Assembly: GCA_948766235.1 (NCBI GenBank)
Contig: CAQCFX010000022.1
Coordinates: 1-13,563, forward strand
Length of the DNA: 13,563 nucleotides
Origin: an uncultured Oscillospiraceae bacterium
GTDB taxonomy: Bacteria > Bacillota > Clostridia > Oscillospirales > Oscillospiraceae
Direction of reading: 5' to 3'
Made by a program: the position numbers and the translations under genes. Below are positions 1-5,617 of this stretch, piece by piece; within the stretch, counting starts at the first letter, position 1, and each line of letters starts with the position of its first letter. The notes under the pieces are model-generated. The model was given only the letters and a program-made list of their open reading frames with translations, made no database searches and was not told where the DNA came from.

Positions 1-116
1 AGGGAAGCCGCGCGTCGCGAACAGGCAAAGCGTGAATACGCGTAAATCCTGCCGAGAATGCAGCCAATACGCTTTGTTTGCGCTGTTTTCGTGTGGACAC
101 GAGGCGGCGTTTTTTT
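1..116 (+). promoter_or_regulatory. Ribosomal protein L10 leader with attenuator terminator
   Basis: This is the untranslated leader of rplJ and resembles the L10 leader family, in which the L10-L12 complex binds its own mRNA and represses its operon. The segment at 26-33 (CAAAGCGT) is exactly complementary to 69-76 (ACGCTTTG), forming a closing stem around an AATCCTGCCGAG-like stretch at 45-56 that I associate with this family. It is followed by an intrinsic terminator: stem 81-93 with 98-109 (one bulge), loop TGGA, then seven T from 110 to 116. The leader may begin left of the window. The complementarity and the terminator are seen directly; the family assignment is from memory of the motif and of the position upstream of rplJ. 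Confidence 0.75.
81..116 (+). terminator. Attenuator terminator of the rplJ leader
   Basis: The arms 81-93 and 98-109 form a GC-rich stem of about 12 bp with one bulged T and some G-U pairs, followed directly by TTTTTTT (110-116). It lies about 185 bases upstream of rplJ, so it would stop transcription before the gene when formed. That is the expected off-state of an L10-type autoregulatory leader. Confidence 0.75.
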
Positions 117-118
117 AT

Positions 119-236
119 GCGAAGCGCGAGGATAGACGCGCAGGGGAGCTTGGAACGTAGCGAGGGCAAAAGCCCAGGACCGCACAGCGGGCCGGGTTTT
201 GCCCGAGACGGAGTGAAAGCGACCCGGCCGCGCGTC
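119..236 (+). repeat. Dispersed structured repeat, copy A
   Basis: This stretch shares a collinear set of blocks with 4485-4600. GCGAAGC is at 119-125 and GGGAGCTTGGA at 144-154, followed by a near-match at 155-165. CGCACAGCG is at 181-189. A 22-base block at 203-224 has only two differences from the other copy. It can fold: outer arms 135-141 (GACGCGC) and 230-236 (GCGCGTC) are exact complements, CCGC-ACA-GCGG forms a small hairpin at 180-190, and alternatively 190-197 pairs with 222-229. It separates the attenuator from the rplJ ribosome binding site. I see no coding capacity and do not recognise a named family. Confidence 0.7.
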
Positions 237-299
237 CAATCCGAGCGTGACAATGAAAAGCACCTGCCGCAACAAATAACCCGGAGGTGAATCCAAACA

Positions 300-842
300 A
301 TGCCTAACGCAAAGGTTCTCAGTGAGAAGCAGGCCATCGTGGCCGCCTTGGTGGACGACCTGAAGGCCGCCAGCTCCGGCGTCCTGGTGGACTACAAGGG
401 CATCACCGTGGCCGAGGACACCGCCCTGCGCCATGAGCTGCGGGAGAACGGCGTGGAGTACGCCGTGGTGAAGAACACCCTGCTGCGCCGCGCCCTGGAC
501 GATGTGGAGCTGGGCGAGCTGGACGAGGTGCTCAACGGCACCACTTCCATGGCTATTTCCAAGGAAGACCCCATCGCCCCCATGCGCATCGTCAACAAGT
601 ACGCCAAGCAGATGGGCGACCGCTTCAACATCAAGGCCGGCTTTATGGACGGCAAGGTCCTCCCCCTGGACGACGTGTACGCCCTGGCCGAGCTGCCCTC
701 CAAGGACGCCCTGCTGGGTCAGGTCCTGGGCATGATGCTGGCCCCCATCACCAGCCTGGCCATCGTCATCAAGGCCATCGCCGAGAAGAACGGCGAGCCC
801 GCCGCCGAAGCCCCGGCCGAGGAGGCCCCCGCCGCCGAGTAA
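300..842 (+). CDS. rplJ: 50S ribosomal protein L10
   Basis: L10 forms the base of the ribosomal stalk: it binds 23S rRNA near the GTPase centre and carries L7/L12 dimers on its C-terminal helix. The 180-residue product has the family layout, with an N-terminal part containing LVDYKGITVAED and VVKNTLLRRAL and a helical C-terminal half. The last ~20 residues are an Ala/Glu/Pro-rich tail. The length is normal for the family. A clear GGAGGTGA at 283-290 lies 9 bases before the ATG, which decides the start. rplL follows 46 bases after the stop codon, so the two should be co-transcribed. Control is probably by the upstream L10 leader, through binding of the L10-L12 complex to the mRNA. Codon use is strongly biased to GCC, GGC and CTG. 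Confidence 0.98.
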   Translation: MPNAKVLSEKQAIVAALVDDLKAASSGVLVDYKGITVAEDTALRHELRENGVEYAVVKNTLLRRALDDVELGELDEVLNGTTSMAISKEDPIAPMRIVNKYAKQMGDRFNIKAGFMDGKVLPLDDVYALAELPSKDALLGQVLGMMLAPITSLAIVIKAIAEKNGEPAAEAPAEEAPAAE

Positions 843-873
843 GCGGCACACATACTTTCATATTTGAACATTT

Positions 874-879
874 AGGAGG
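874..879 (+). promoter_or_regulatory. rplL ribosome binding site
   Basis: An unusually complete AGGAGG lies 9 bases before the rplL ATG. This fits the need to make several L7/L12 copies per L10 from one transcript. Confidence 0.8.
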
Positions 880-888
880 AATATCATC

Positions 889-1263
889 ATGGCAAGCGAG
901 AAAATCACTGCTCTGATTGAAGAAGTTAAGGCCCTTACCGTTCTGGAGCTGAACGACCTGGTCAAGGCTCTGGAGGAGGAGTTCGGCGTTTCCGCCGCCG
1001 CCATGGCCGCTCCCGCCGCCGGCGCTGCCGCTCCCGCCGCTGAGGAGAAGACCGAGTTTGACGTGGTTCTGGCCGGCTTTGACGCCGCCGCCAAGATCAA
1101 GGTCATCAAGGTGGTCCGCGAGATCACCGGCCTGGGCCTGGCCGAGGCGAAGGCCGCCGTCGAGGGCACTCCCAAGACCCTGAAGGAGGGCGTGTCCAAG
1201 GACGAGGCCGAGGAGCTGAAGAAGAAGATCGAGGAGGCCGGCGGCAAGGTGGAGCTGAAGTAA
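889..1263 (+). CDS. rplL: 50S ribosomal protein L7/L12
   Basis: L7/L12 is the multi-copy stalk protein that recruits translation factor GTPases to the ribosome. The 124-residue product shows all three parts of the family. An N-terminal dimerisation helix region covers about 1-33 (KITALIEEVKALTVLEL). A flexible Ala/Pro hinge spans about 34-55. The globular C-terminal domain starts at TEFDVVLAGF, carries the KIKVIKVVREITGLGLAEAK factor-binding helices, and ends GGKVELK. The start is set by AGGAGG at 874-879. It forms a two-gene unit with rplJ and is followed 25 bases later by a strong terminator, so rpoB is not read through from here in this window. Confidence 0.98.
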   Translation: MASEKITALIEEVKALTVLELNDLVKALEEEFGVSAAAMAAPAAGAAAPAAEEKTEFDVVLAGFDAAAKIKVIKVVREITGLGLAEAKAAVEGTPKTLKEGVSKDEAEELKKKIEEAGGKVELK

Positions 1264-1288
1264 GCTGCGCTGTTGCTGTGACCAAACA

Positions 1289-1326
1289 AAACTGTCCCCG
1301 GGAAATTTCCCGGGGACAGTTTTTTA
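1289..1326 (+). terminator. Intrinsic terminator after rplL
   Basis: A perfect 14-bp stem (1289-1302 with 1309-1322; core CTGTCCCCGGG), a six-base loop AAATTT and a run of T to 1326 make a textbook Rho-independent terminator. It ends the rplJ-rplL transcript. Confidence 0.95.
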
Positions 1327-1345
1327 ATTCCGGAATAAAACTTAT

Positions 1346-1361
1346 GTTTCACGTGAAACGT
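1346..1361. promoter_or_regulatory. parS-like centromere site 1
   Basis: TGTTTCACGTGAAACG matches the Bacillus-type Spo0J/ParB parS consensus TGTTTCACGTGAAACA at 15 of 16 positions. The inner 14 bases GTTTCACGTGAAAC are a perfect palindrome. It lies between the rplL terminator and a convergent gene, outside any coding sequence. ParB loads at such sites and spreads to organise and segregate the origin region. No parA or parB is in the window, so function is inferred from the motif. Confidence 0.85.
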
Positions 1362-1385
1362 CTGCGCCCTAAAAAGTAAAACGTG

Positions 1386-1401
1386 CGTTTCACGTGAAAC
1401 A
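1386..1401. promoter_or_regulatory. parS-like centromere site 2
   Basis: CGTTTCACGTGAAACA matches the parS consensus at 15 of 16 positions and contains the same perfect 14-base palindrome as site 1. The two palindromes start exactly 40 bases apart, close to four helical turns, so both would face similar sides of the DNA. Confidence 0.85.
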
Positions 1402-1402
1402 G

Positions 1403-1453
1403 TAAAGGAAAGACTGATTCAATCGCAAAGCGCCACAGGCGCATTGGATCAGT
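1403..1453 (-). terminator. Probable terminator of the sigma/anti-sigma operon
   Basis: Read on the minus strand, arms 1443-1453 and 1413-1423 pair over 11 bp with one G-U. An inner GCGCC-TGT-GGCGC hairpin stacks at 1430-1442, and the pyrimidine-rich CTTTCCTTTAC follows. The U-tract is interrupted, so termination strength is uncertain. A smaller hairpin (GCTTCC-TCAA-GGAAGC, 1454-1469) overlaps the stop codon of the anti-sigma gene. Confidence 0.5.
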
Positions 1454-1459
1454 GCTTCC

Positions 1460-2455
1460 TCAAGGAAGCTCAACCGGGAAGGTTCGCTCGCCGCCGTCCC
1501 GGTCGATGATGGTGACGCTTTGAATCTGCTCCACCTCCAGCGGGTCCCGGAAATTCCAGGTCAGCACCCGGCGGCTGCTGTCGGCACCGTACTCGCCGTA
1601 GCTGCCCTGACCGTCGGGGCCGCCGTCCTCCCGGCCCGACAGGATTTCCGTGCCGTCCGCCATGTGGAGGCGGAGGCGGGCCCGGGCCAAATAGCTGTAT
1701 TGGACGTCCCCATAGGTCACGGCAGTGATTCCCAGGGGGGACAGGCGCACCGTCTCGGCGAAGAACCCGACGGCCAGCTCGGTGTCCCCGTCCAGAGTGG
1801 TGGAGGGCATGACCTCGATGTCCAGGGGGATGTGGAGGGTGGTGTCCACTGAGATATCCTCCAGCGTCTGCGTATCGTACACATGGAACAGAACCAGCTC
1901 GGCATCAGACAAATCTTCATAGACCCGTCCCCAGGTGGTGCACGCCATCAGGGCGGTTTTGGTCTCCCCATCATAGTTCAGGCACCGGGAGCCGAAGGTG
2001 CTCGCTCTGACGCCACTGTTATCGCTGGCGGGCGGCGACGGCACGTCCACCAGGCCCGTGGCGTTGATATGATCGCTGAGCCGGTTGCCCTCCAAATCCT
2101 TGAGCTGGACAAAAACCCGGATGGTGTCCTGGTCCGCCATGGCGGACAGCACCCGCACCTCCAGGCCGTCCATCTCATAGGCCTGCCCGTCCTGCTCCTG
2201 AGCGTAGGGCGCGAAGCCGCCCAGGGTCTGGGCCAGCAGCTCCCGCAGACTGGGCGACGCCGCGAAGGCGGTGCACAGCAGGGCCGCGCAGGCCGCCGCG
2301 GCGATGAGCGCCGTCTTCAGCGCTCCCAGGCCCCGCTTTTTTGCCTGGGGCGGCAGCTTGCATAGGATATCCCGTATATTTTTATCAAACCCTTCCGGCA
2401 CGGTCAACTCCTCCTTTTTTGCCATTTCCTTTAACATTTCGTCAAACTGTTCCAT
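1460..2455 (-). CDS. Membrane anti-sigma factor, DUF4179-like
   Basis: The 331-residue protein is the likely anti-sigma partner of the ECF sigma factor encoded just upstream. Its N-terminal ~45 residues are charged and should lie in the cytoplasm (EQFDEMLKEMAKKEELTVPEGFDKNI is the start of this part, shown as a description of composition only). One hydrophobic segment at about 46-66 (ALKTALIAAAACAALLCTAF) is the only membrane span, followed by a long extracytoplasmic domain of about 265 residues with beta-rich character. This layout matches the DUF4179 family that accompanies clostridial ECF factors. Its ATG overlaps the end of the sigma gene by 14 bases, indicating translational coupling. 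In such pairs the anti-sigma holds the sigma at the membrane until an envelope signal releases it; the signal here is unknown. Confidence 0.8.
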   Translation of the reverse strand: MEQFDEMLKEMAKKEELTVPEGFDKNIRDILCKLPPQAKKRGLGALKTALIAAAACAALLCTAFAASPSLRELLAQTLGGFAPYAQEQDGQAYEMDGLEVRVLSAMADQDTIRVFVQLKDLEGNRLSDHINATGLVDVPSPPASDNSGVRASTFGSRCLNYDGETKTALMACTTWGRVYEDLSDAELVLFHVYDTQTLEDISVDTTLHIPLDIEVMPSTTLDGDTELAVGFFAETVRLSPLGITAVTYGDVQYSYLARARLRLHMADGTEILSGREDGGPDGQGSYGEYGADSSRRVLTWNFRDPLEVEQIQSVTIIDRDGGERTFPVELP

Positions 2456-2936
2456 ATTCGCCCTCCTGTTCTTGCAGCATTTCCTTCAGCTGTGCTCTGG
2501 CGCGGGACAGCCGGGACTTCACCGTTCCCGCCGGAACGGCCAGGCATTTGGCAATCTGCTCCACGCTCATATCCTCGTAATAAAACAGCGTTACCACCAC
2601 CCGGCGCTCCCAGGGCAGGGCGGACACCGCCTCCCACAGCCCGTCATAGCGGGTCGGTTCCGGGGCGGCAGGCTCCTGGGGCAGGTCGTCCAGGTAGACC
2701 ACCTTTTTCTGCTTCCGGCGCAGGGCAAAGGCGCAGTTTACCGCGATTTTAATGAGCCAGGGCCGCACCGCGCTCTTGTTTTGCAGCTTGTCCAACGACT
2801 GCCAGGCCTGAAGCACGGCCTGGGCCACCGCGTCTTCGGCGTCCGCGTCGCAGTTGAGCACCGACCGGGCCGCGCGGTACATTCCCCGGCTGTGCTGCGT
2901 GACGGCGGCGGAGAATTCCTCCCGCGTCCACTCCAT
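2442..2936 (-). CDS. ECF RNA polymerase sigma factor (sigma-70 family)
   Basis: This small sigma factor (164 residues from the chosen start) directs RNA polymerase to a limited regulon under control of the overlapping anti-sigma. Region 2 is seen in MYRAARSVLNCDADAEDAVA and the following AWQSL...RPWLIKIAVNCA. Region 4 is seen in LPWERRVVVTLFYYEDMSVE followed by QIAKCLAVPAGTVKSRLSRA, a helix-turn-helix for the -35 element. I chose the ATG at 2936 (protein begins MEWTREEF). The ATG at 2948 is also possible, but its GGAAAGG lies only 2 bases away. The frame stays open to 3092, but that extension would include the upstream promoter region and does not resemble the family. The gene ends inside the start of the anti-sigma gene. 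Confidence 0.88.
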   Translation of the reverse strand: MEWTREEFSAAVTQHSRGMYRAARSVLNCDADAEDAVAQAVLQAWQSLDKLQNKSAVRPWLIKIAVNCAFALRRKQKKVVYLDDLPQEPAAPEPTRYDGLWEAVSALPWERRVVVTLFYYEDMSVEQIAKCLAVPAGTVKSRLSRARAQLKEMLQEQEGEYGTV

Positions 2937-2979
2937 ATTGGGCTTCATCCCCTTTCCGTTTTGTCCGGACATATTGATA

Positions 2980-3005
2980 GACGCGCTGGCTGCCAAAAAG
3001 GTTCC
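2980..3005 (-). promoter_or_regulatory. Candidate autoregulated ECF promoter
   Basis: On the minus strand GGAACC (3005-3000) is followed after exactly 16 bases by CGTC (2983-2980). This is the -35/-10 form used by many ECF sigma factors (AAC in the -35 element, CGTC/CGTA in the -10). Transcription would begin near 2974, leaving a leader of about 37 bases to the chosen start. Self-activation through such a promoter is usual for ECF operons; here it is inferred from the motif and its position. Confidence 0.6.
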
Positions 3006-3059
3006 CGCTTTGGCAAAATTTTTTGTGAAAAACAATTTTGCAATTTTTTGCTTCTGGAC

Positions 3060-3088
3060 TTGCAAAATTTCCGCTGGTGGTGTAGAAT
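3060..3088 (+). promoter_or_regulatory. Sigma-A type promoter of gdhA
   Basis: TTGCAA (3060-3065) and TAGAAT (3083-3088) are separated by 17 bases, four and five of six matches to the consensus hexamers. Initiation near 3095 would give a leader of about 44 bases. The -35 element overlaps one of three GCAAAATT boxes in this divergent intergenic region. Confidence 0.75.
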
Positions 3089-3138
3089 ACATTATCGCGT
3101 TAAAGCGGTACTTTCAATGAGGAAAGGATGTTGACGGT

Positions 3139-4482
3139 ATGTCGATTAAAAATGCTTATCTCCTGTCTGTGCTGGACGATTTGAAGGCCAAGAGCGGCCA
3201 TGAGCCGGAGTTTCTCCAGGCCGTGGAGGAGGTGCTGGAGTCTCTGGAGCCGGTGGTGGAGGCCGACCCCCGCTATGAGCAGCAGAATATCATCGGCCGC
3301 ATTGTGGAGCCGGAGCGCGTGGTCATGTTCCGGGTGCCCTGGGTGGACGATTCAGGCAAGGTGCAGGTGAATCGGGGCTACCGGGTGCAGTTCAATTCCG
3401 CCATCGGTCCCTATAAGGGCGGTCTGCGCTTCCATCCCACCGTCAACCTGTCCGTCATCAAGTTTTTGGGCTTTGAGCAGATTTTCAAAAACTCCCTCAC
3501 CACCCTGCCCATGGGGGGCGGCAAGGGCGGCTGTGACTTCGACCCCAAGGGCAAGAGCGATGGGGAGGTCATGCGCTTTTGCCAGTCCTTCATGACGGAG
3601 CTGCAGCGCCACATCGGTCCTGACACCGACGTGCCCGCGGGCGACATCGGCGTGGGCGCCCGGGAGATTGGCTTTATGTTCGGTCAGTACAAGAAGATTC
3701 GGAATGAGTTCACCGGCGTGCTCACCGGCAAAGGGCTGAGCTACGGCGGCTCTCTGGCCCGCACCGAGGCCACCGGCTTCGGCCTGTGCTACTTTGCCGA
3801 CGCCCAGCTGCGGGACAACGGCAAATCCTTTGCGGGCCAGCGGGTGGTGATTTCCGGCTCCGGCAACGTGGCCATTTACGCCAACCAAAAGTGCACTCAG
3901 CTGGGGGGCAAGGTCATCGCCATGTCCGATTCCAACGGCTACATTGTAGACGAAAACGGCATCGACTACAAGGTGATTCAGCAGATTAAGGAGGTCAAGC
4001 GGGCGCGCATCAAGACCTATCTGGACTATGTCCCCTCCGCCAAGTATGTGGAGGGCTGCTCGGGCATCTGGACGGTGCCCTGCGACATCGCGCTGCCCTG
4101 CGCCACCCAGAACGAAATTGATGAGGATTCCGCCAAGGCGCTCATCGCCAACGGCTGCATCGGCGTGTTTGAGGGGGCCAATATGCCCTCCACCCCCGGC
4201 GCCATCGCCGCCTATCAGGCCGCGGGCATCCTGTTTGCCCCCGCCAAAGCGTCCAACGCCGGCGGCGTGGCCACCTCCGGGCTGGAGATGAGCCAGAACA
4301 GCGAGCGGCTGAGCTGGAGCTTCGAGGAGGTTGACGCCAAGCTGAAGGGCATCATGGAGGGCATCTACGCCGCCTGCGCCGCCGCGGCCGAGAAATACGG
4401 CATGAAGGGCAACATCCAGGCGGGGGCCAACATCGCCGGGTTCCTGAAGGTCGCTGATGCAATGTTGTGGCAGGGGATTTAA
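3139..4482 (+). CDS. gdhA: NADP-type glutamate dehydrogenase
   Basis: The enzyme interconverts 2-oxoglutarate plus ammonium and L-glutamate in the cytoplasm, a main entry of nitrogen into amino acids. At 447 residues it has the usual length of the hexameric class. The substrate and catalytic region is intact: PYKGGLRFHP with Lys93, KFLGFEQIFKNSLTTLPMGG, and GGGKGG with Lys129, the expected catalytic lysine. The dinucleotide-binding loop is GSGNVA (240-245). The acidic residue at the end of the second strand is followed by Ser (MSDSNGY, about 262-268), as in the NADP-linked E. coli enzyme, so NADP preference is inferred. GGAAAGG (3121-3127) lies 11 bases before the ATG. It has its own promoter and is divergent from the sigma operon; no second gene follows on this strand. 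Confidence 0.96.
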   Translation: MSIKNAYLLSVLDDLKAKSGHEPEFLQAVEEVLESLEPVVEADPRYEQQNIIGRIVEPERVVMFRVPWVDDSGKVQVNRGYRVQFNSAIGPYKGGLRFHPTVNLSVIKFLGFEQIFKNSLTTLPMGGGKGGCDFDPKGKSDGEVMRFCQSFMTELQRHIGPDTDVPAGDIGVGAREIGFMFGQYKKIRNEFTGVLTGKGLSYGGSLARTEATGFGLCYFADAQLRDNGKSFAGQRVVISGSGNVAIYANQKCTQLGGKVIAMSDSNGYIVDENGIDYKVIQQIKEVKRARIKTYLDYVPSAKYVEGCSGIWTVPCDIALPCATQNEIDEDSAKALIANGCIGVFEGANMPSTPGAIAAYQAAGILFAPAKASNAGGVATSGLEMSQNSERLSWSFEEVDAKLKGIMEGIYAACAAAAEKYGMKGNIQAGANIAGFLKVADAMLWQGI

Positions 4483-4484
4483 GC

Positions 4485-4600
4485 GCGAAGCAGACGGCTG
4501 CGAGGGAGCTTGGAGCGAAGCGAGGCCGAGCGGAGGGGCGCATAGCGCCCCGCAGACCAGGCCGAGTCGGAGCGAAAGCGACCGAGCGACCAGCCGACTG
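4485..4600 (+). repeat. Dispersed structured repeat, copy B
   Basis: The repeat begins two bases after the gdhA stop codon and matches copy A in the same block order. GCGAAGC is at 4485-4491 and GGGAGCTTGGA at 4504-4514, followed by a near-match at 4515-4525. CGCATAGCG is at 4539-4547. A 22-base block at 4562-4583 has two differences from copy A. Outer arms 4491-4500 (CAGACGGCTG) and 4591-4600 (CAGCCGACTG) are complementary at 9 of 10 positions. A perfect 7-bp hairpin GGGGCGC-ATA-GCGCCCC lies at 4535-4551. The pairing arms differ from copy A but pairing is kept, which points to a selected fold. It is probably transcribed as the gdhA 3' untranslated region. Confidence 0.7.
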
Positions 4601-4676
4601 CGCAGCGGAACAAAATTCAAAGCCCCGCCGGGAACTGAACCGCCCCAGGTTGTGCGGACAGCACAAAAAGCAGCCC

Positions 4677-4700
4677 AAGCTGGAAAATCCAGTTTTTATT
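4677..4700 (+). terminator. Probable gdhA terminator
   Basis: AAGCTGGA (4677-4684) pairs with TCCAGTTT (4688-4695) across an AAA loop, with one G-U, and runs into TTTTTATTT. The stem is AT-rich and short but the U-tract is good. It is the first terminator-like structure after gdhA, about 195 bases past the stop. A second small hairpin, TTGTGC-GGACA-GCACAA, precedes it at 4650-4666. Confidence 0.5.
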
Positions 4701-4848
4701 TAAATGCGCTCATGGTTGTAAAATGAATATATCTGTCAGCCAGCTCACGGGCATCCCGTAAGGTTTTGGGCTTGTGTTGGTAGATGCGCTTAGTTTTTAA
4801 AATGGAGAAGAAATTTTCGGCCATCGCATTATCATAGTTTCCCATTCC
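4696..4848 (-). pseudogene. IS3-family transposase fragment (OrfB C-terminal part)
   Basis: Reading the minus strand from 4848 gives a 45-codon frame starting GNYDNAMAENFFSILKTKRI and continuing to LADRYIHF before it stops. This is the region of IS3/IS150-type DDE transposases that contains the last catalytic acid, the Glu in AMAENFFS. The normal continuation (FYN..R motif) is missing. The preceding SRKGN-type residues fall in another frame, and an in-frame TAA lies just upstream. No orfA, no second DDE aspartate and no terminal inverted repeats are visible, so this is a decayed remnant and not an active element. Confidence 0.8.
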
Positions 4849-4859
4849 TTATAACATGA

Positions 4860-4895
4860 CCCCCTTATGTAGGCTTATTATCCTACATAAGGGGG
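4860..4895. repeat. Perfect 14-bp inverted repeat (hairpin)
   Basis: CCCCCTTATGTAGG (4860-4873) and CCTACATAAGGGGG (4882-4895) are exact reverse complements around an eight-base loop. It sits immediately beside the broken end of the IS3 fragment. It could be an end of a lost mobile element or a bidirectional terminator; the flanking T content is modest on both strands. Confidence 0.6.
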
Positions 4896-4901
4896 CTTCT
4901 T

Positions 4902-5096
4902 TCACACATGGATTTTCAATTTTTCTGTTGCAAAATGCGCATAGCCTTCCAGAAAGGCTGCGGTTCTATGGTTGACGCTTACTAAGTCGCCTCGCTTGGC
5001 CGCTTTCAGGGTTTGGCCGTCATAGGCTGGCATTGCCCCATGAAGCAGCTCCCACCTGCTCCAATGCGCAGAGCTCCTCAAAAAGTTTGTCAATCA
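4902..5096 (-). pseudogene. Degenerate reading frame of unknown origin
   Basis: I do not recognise this stretch. On the minus strand one frame reads IDKLFEELCALEQVGAASWG and then stops near 5030. From that point the neighbouring frame continues protein-like as YDGQTLKAAKRGDLVSVNHR, through FLEGYAHFATEKLKIHV, to a stop at 4902. The simplest reading is one former gene broken by a one-base shift near 5030. The only start for the second frame alone is a TTG at 5093 with no ribosome binding site. Next to a transposase fragment and a large inverted repeat, it is probably part of a decayed accessory insertion. No function is proposed. Confidence 0.4.
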
Positions 5097-5129
5097 CACG
5101 CAATCACCAAGCTTCTAAAGTATTATATC

Positions 5130-5606
5130 TCAATTTTGTTCGCACGGCTGCGGCCGGTTGGACAACTGCCGCAAAAGTCCCTGGCAGCCAGCCAGCACGT
5201 CCTGCCAAGTGGTCTCAAAATCGTCCGTGTACCATGGGTCCGCTACATCGCCGGGGCGGTCGGTGTAGTCCAGCAGCAGATGGAGCTTTCCGGCAAAATC
5301 ACCGCCGCAGATGCGGTGCATATTCCGCAGGTTGGCCCGGTCCATCCCAATCAGGAGGTCGAATTGGTCGTAGTCTCGCTTCGTTAACTGGCGGGCCGTT
5401 TTGCCGGCGCAGTCAATGCCGTGCTCGGCCAGTATTCGGCGGGTGGAGGGATAGACTGGATTTCCAATTTCCTCGGTACTGGTAGCGGCGGACTCGATGT
5501 GAAATTGAGGCGCCAATCCGGCTTTTTTCACCAGGTCCTTCATCACGAACTCAGCCATGGGGCTGCGGCAGATGTTGCCGTGGCAGACGAAAAGTATTTT
5601 TGTCAT
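5130..5606 (-). CDS. Low-molecular-weight protein tyrosine phosphatase
   Basis: This cytoplasmic phosphatase of 158 residues belongs to the LMW-PTP/arsenate-reductase fold. The P-loop is FVCHGNICRSP near the N-terminus, with nucleophile Cys8 and Arg14 in the C-x5-R motif. The general acid is the Asp of DPWYTDD in the C-terminal third. The start is the ATG at 5606: GAGG at 5619-5616 lies 9 bases upstream and the protein then begins MTKILFVC, as family members do. An in-frame ATG at 5621 overlapping the previous stop codon would add five residues. It is the second gene of a two-gene unit with a BlaI-type repressor. Substrates may be phosphotyrosine proteins of surface polysaccharide control; arsenate reduction is less likely without other ars genes. 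Confidence 0.93.
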   Translation of the reverse strand: MTKILFVCHGNICRSPMAEFVMKDLVKKAGLAPQFHIESAATSTEEIGNPVYPSTRRILAEHGIDCAGKTARQLTKRDYDQFDLLIGMDRANLRNMHRICGGDFAGKLHLLLDYTDRPGDVADPWYTDDFETTWQDVLAGCQGLLRQLSNRPQPCEQN

Positions 5607-5617
5607 ATCCTGAAACC

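Noticed and set aside
78..290. Small open frames in the rplJ leader, both strands
   Set aside because: They run through the attenuator and repeat, are Arg/Ser-rich and have no ribosome binding site.
3352..4620. Long minus-strand open frame opposite gdhA
   Set aside because: The low-complexity composition and complete overlap with the conserved glutamate dehydrogenase mark it as a shadow frame.
4860..4895. Terminal inverted repeat of a complete insertion sequence
   Set aside because: Both arms lie only eight bases apart with no gene between them and no second copy was found in the window.
5130..5606. Arsenate reductase as the function of the phosphatase gene
   Set aside because: The fold and P-loop are shared, but no arsenic-resistance genes are nearby and the DPWY acid region suits a tyrosine phosphatase.
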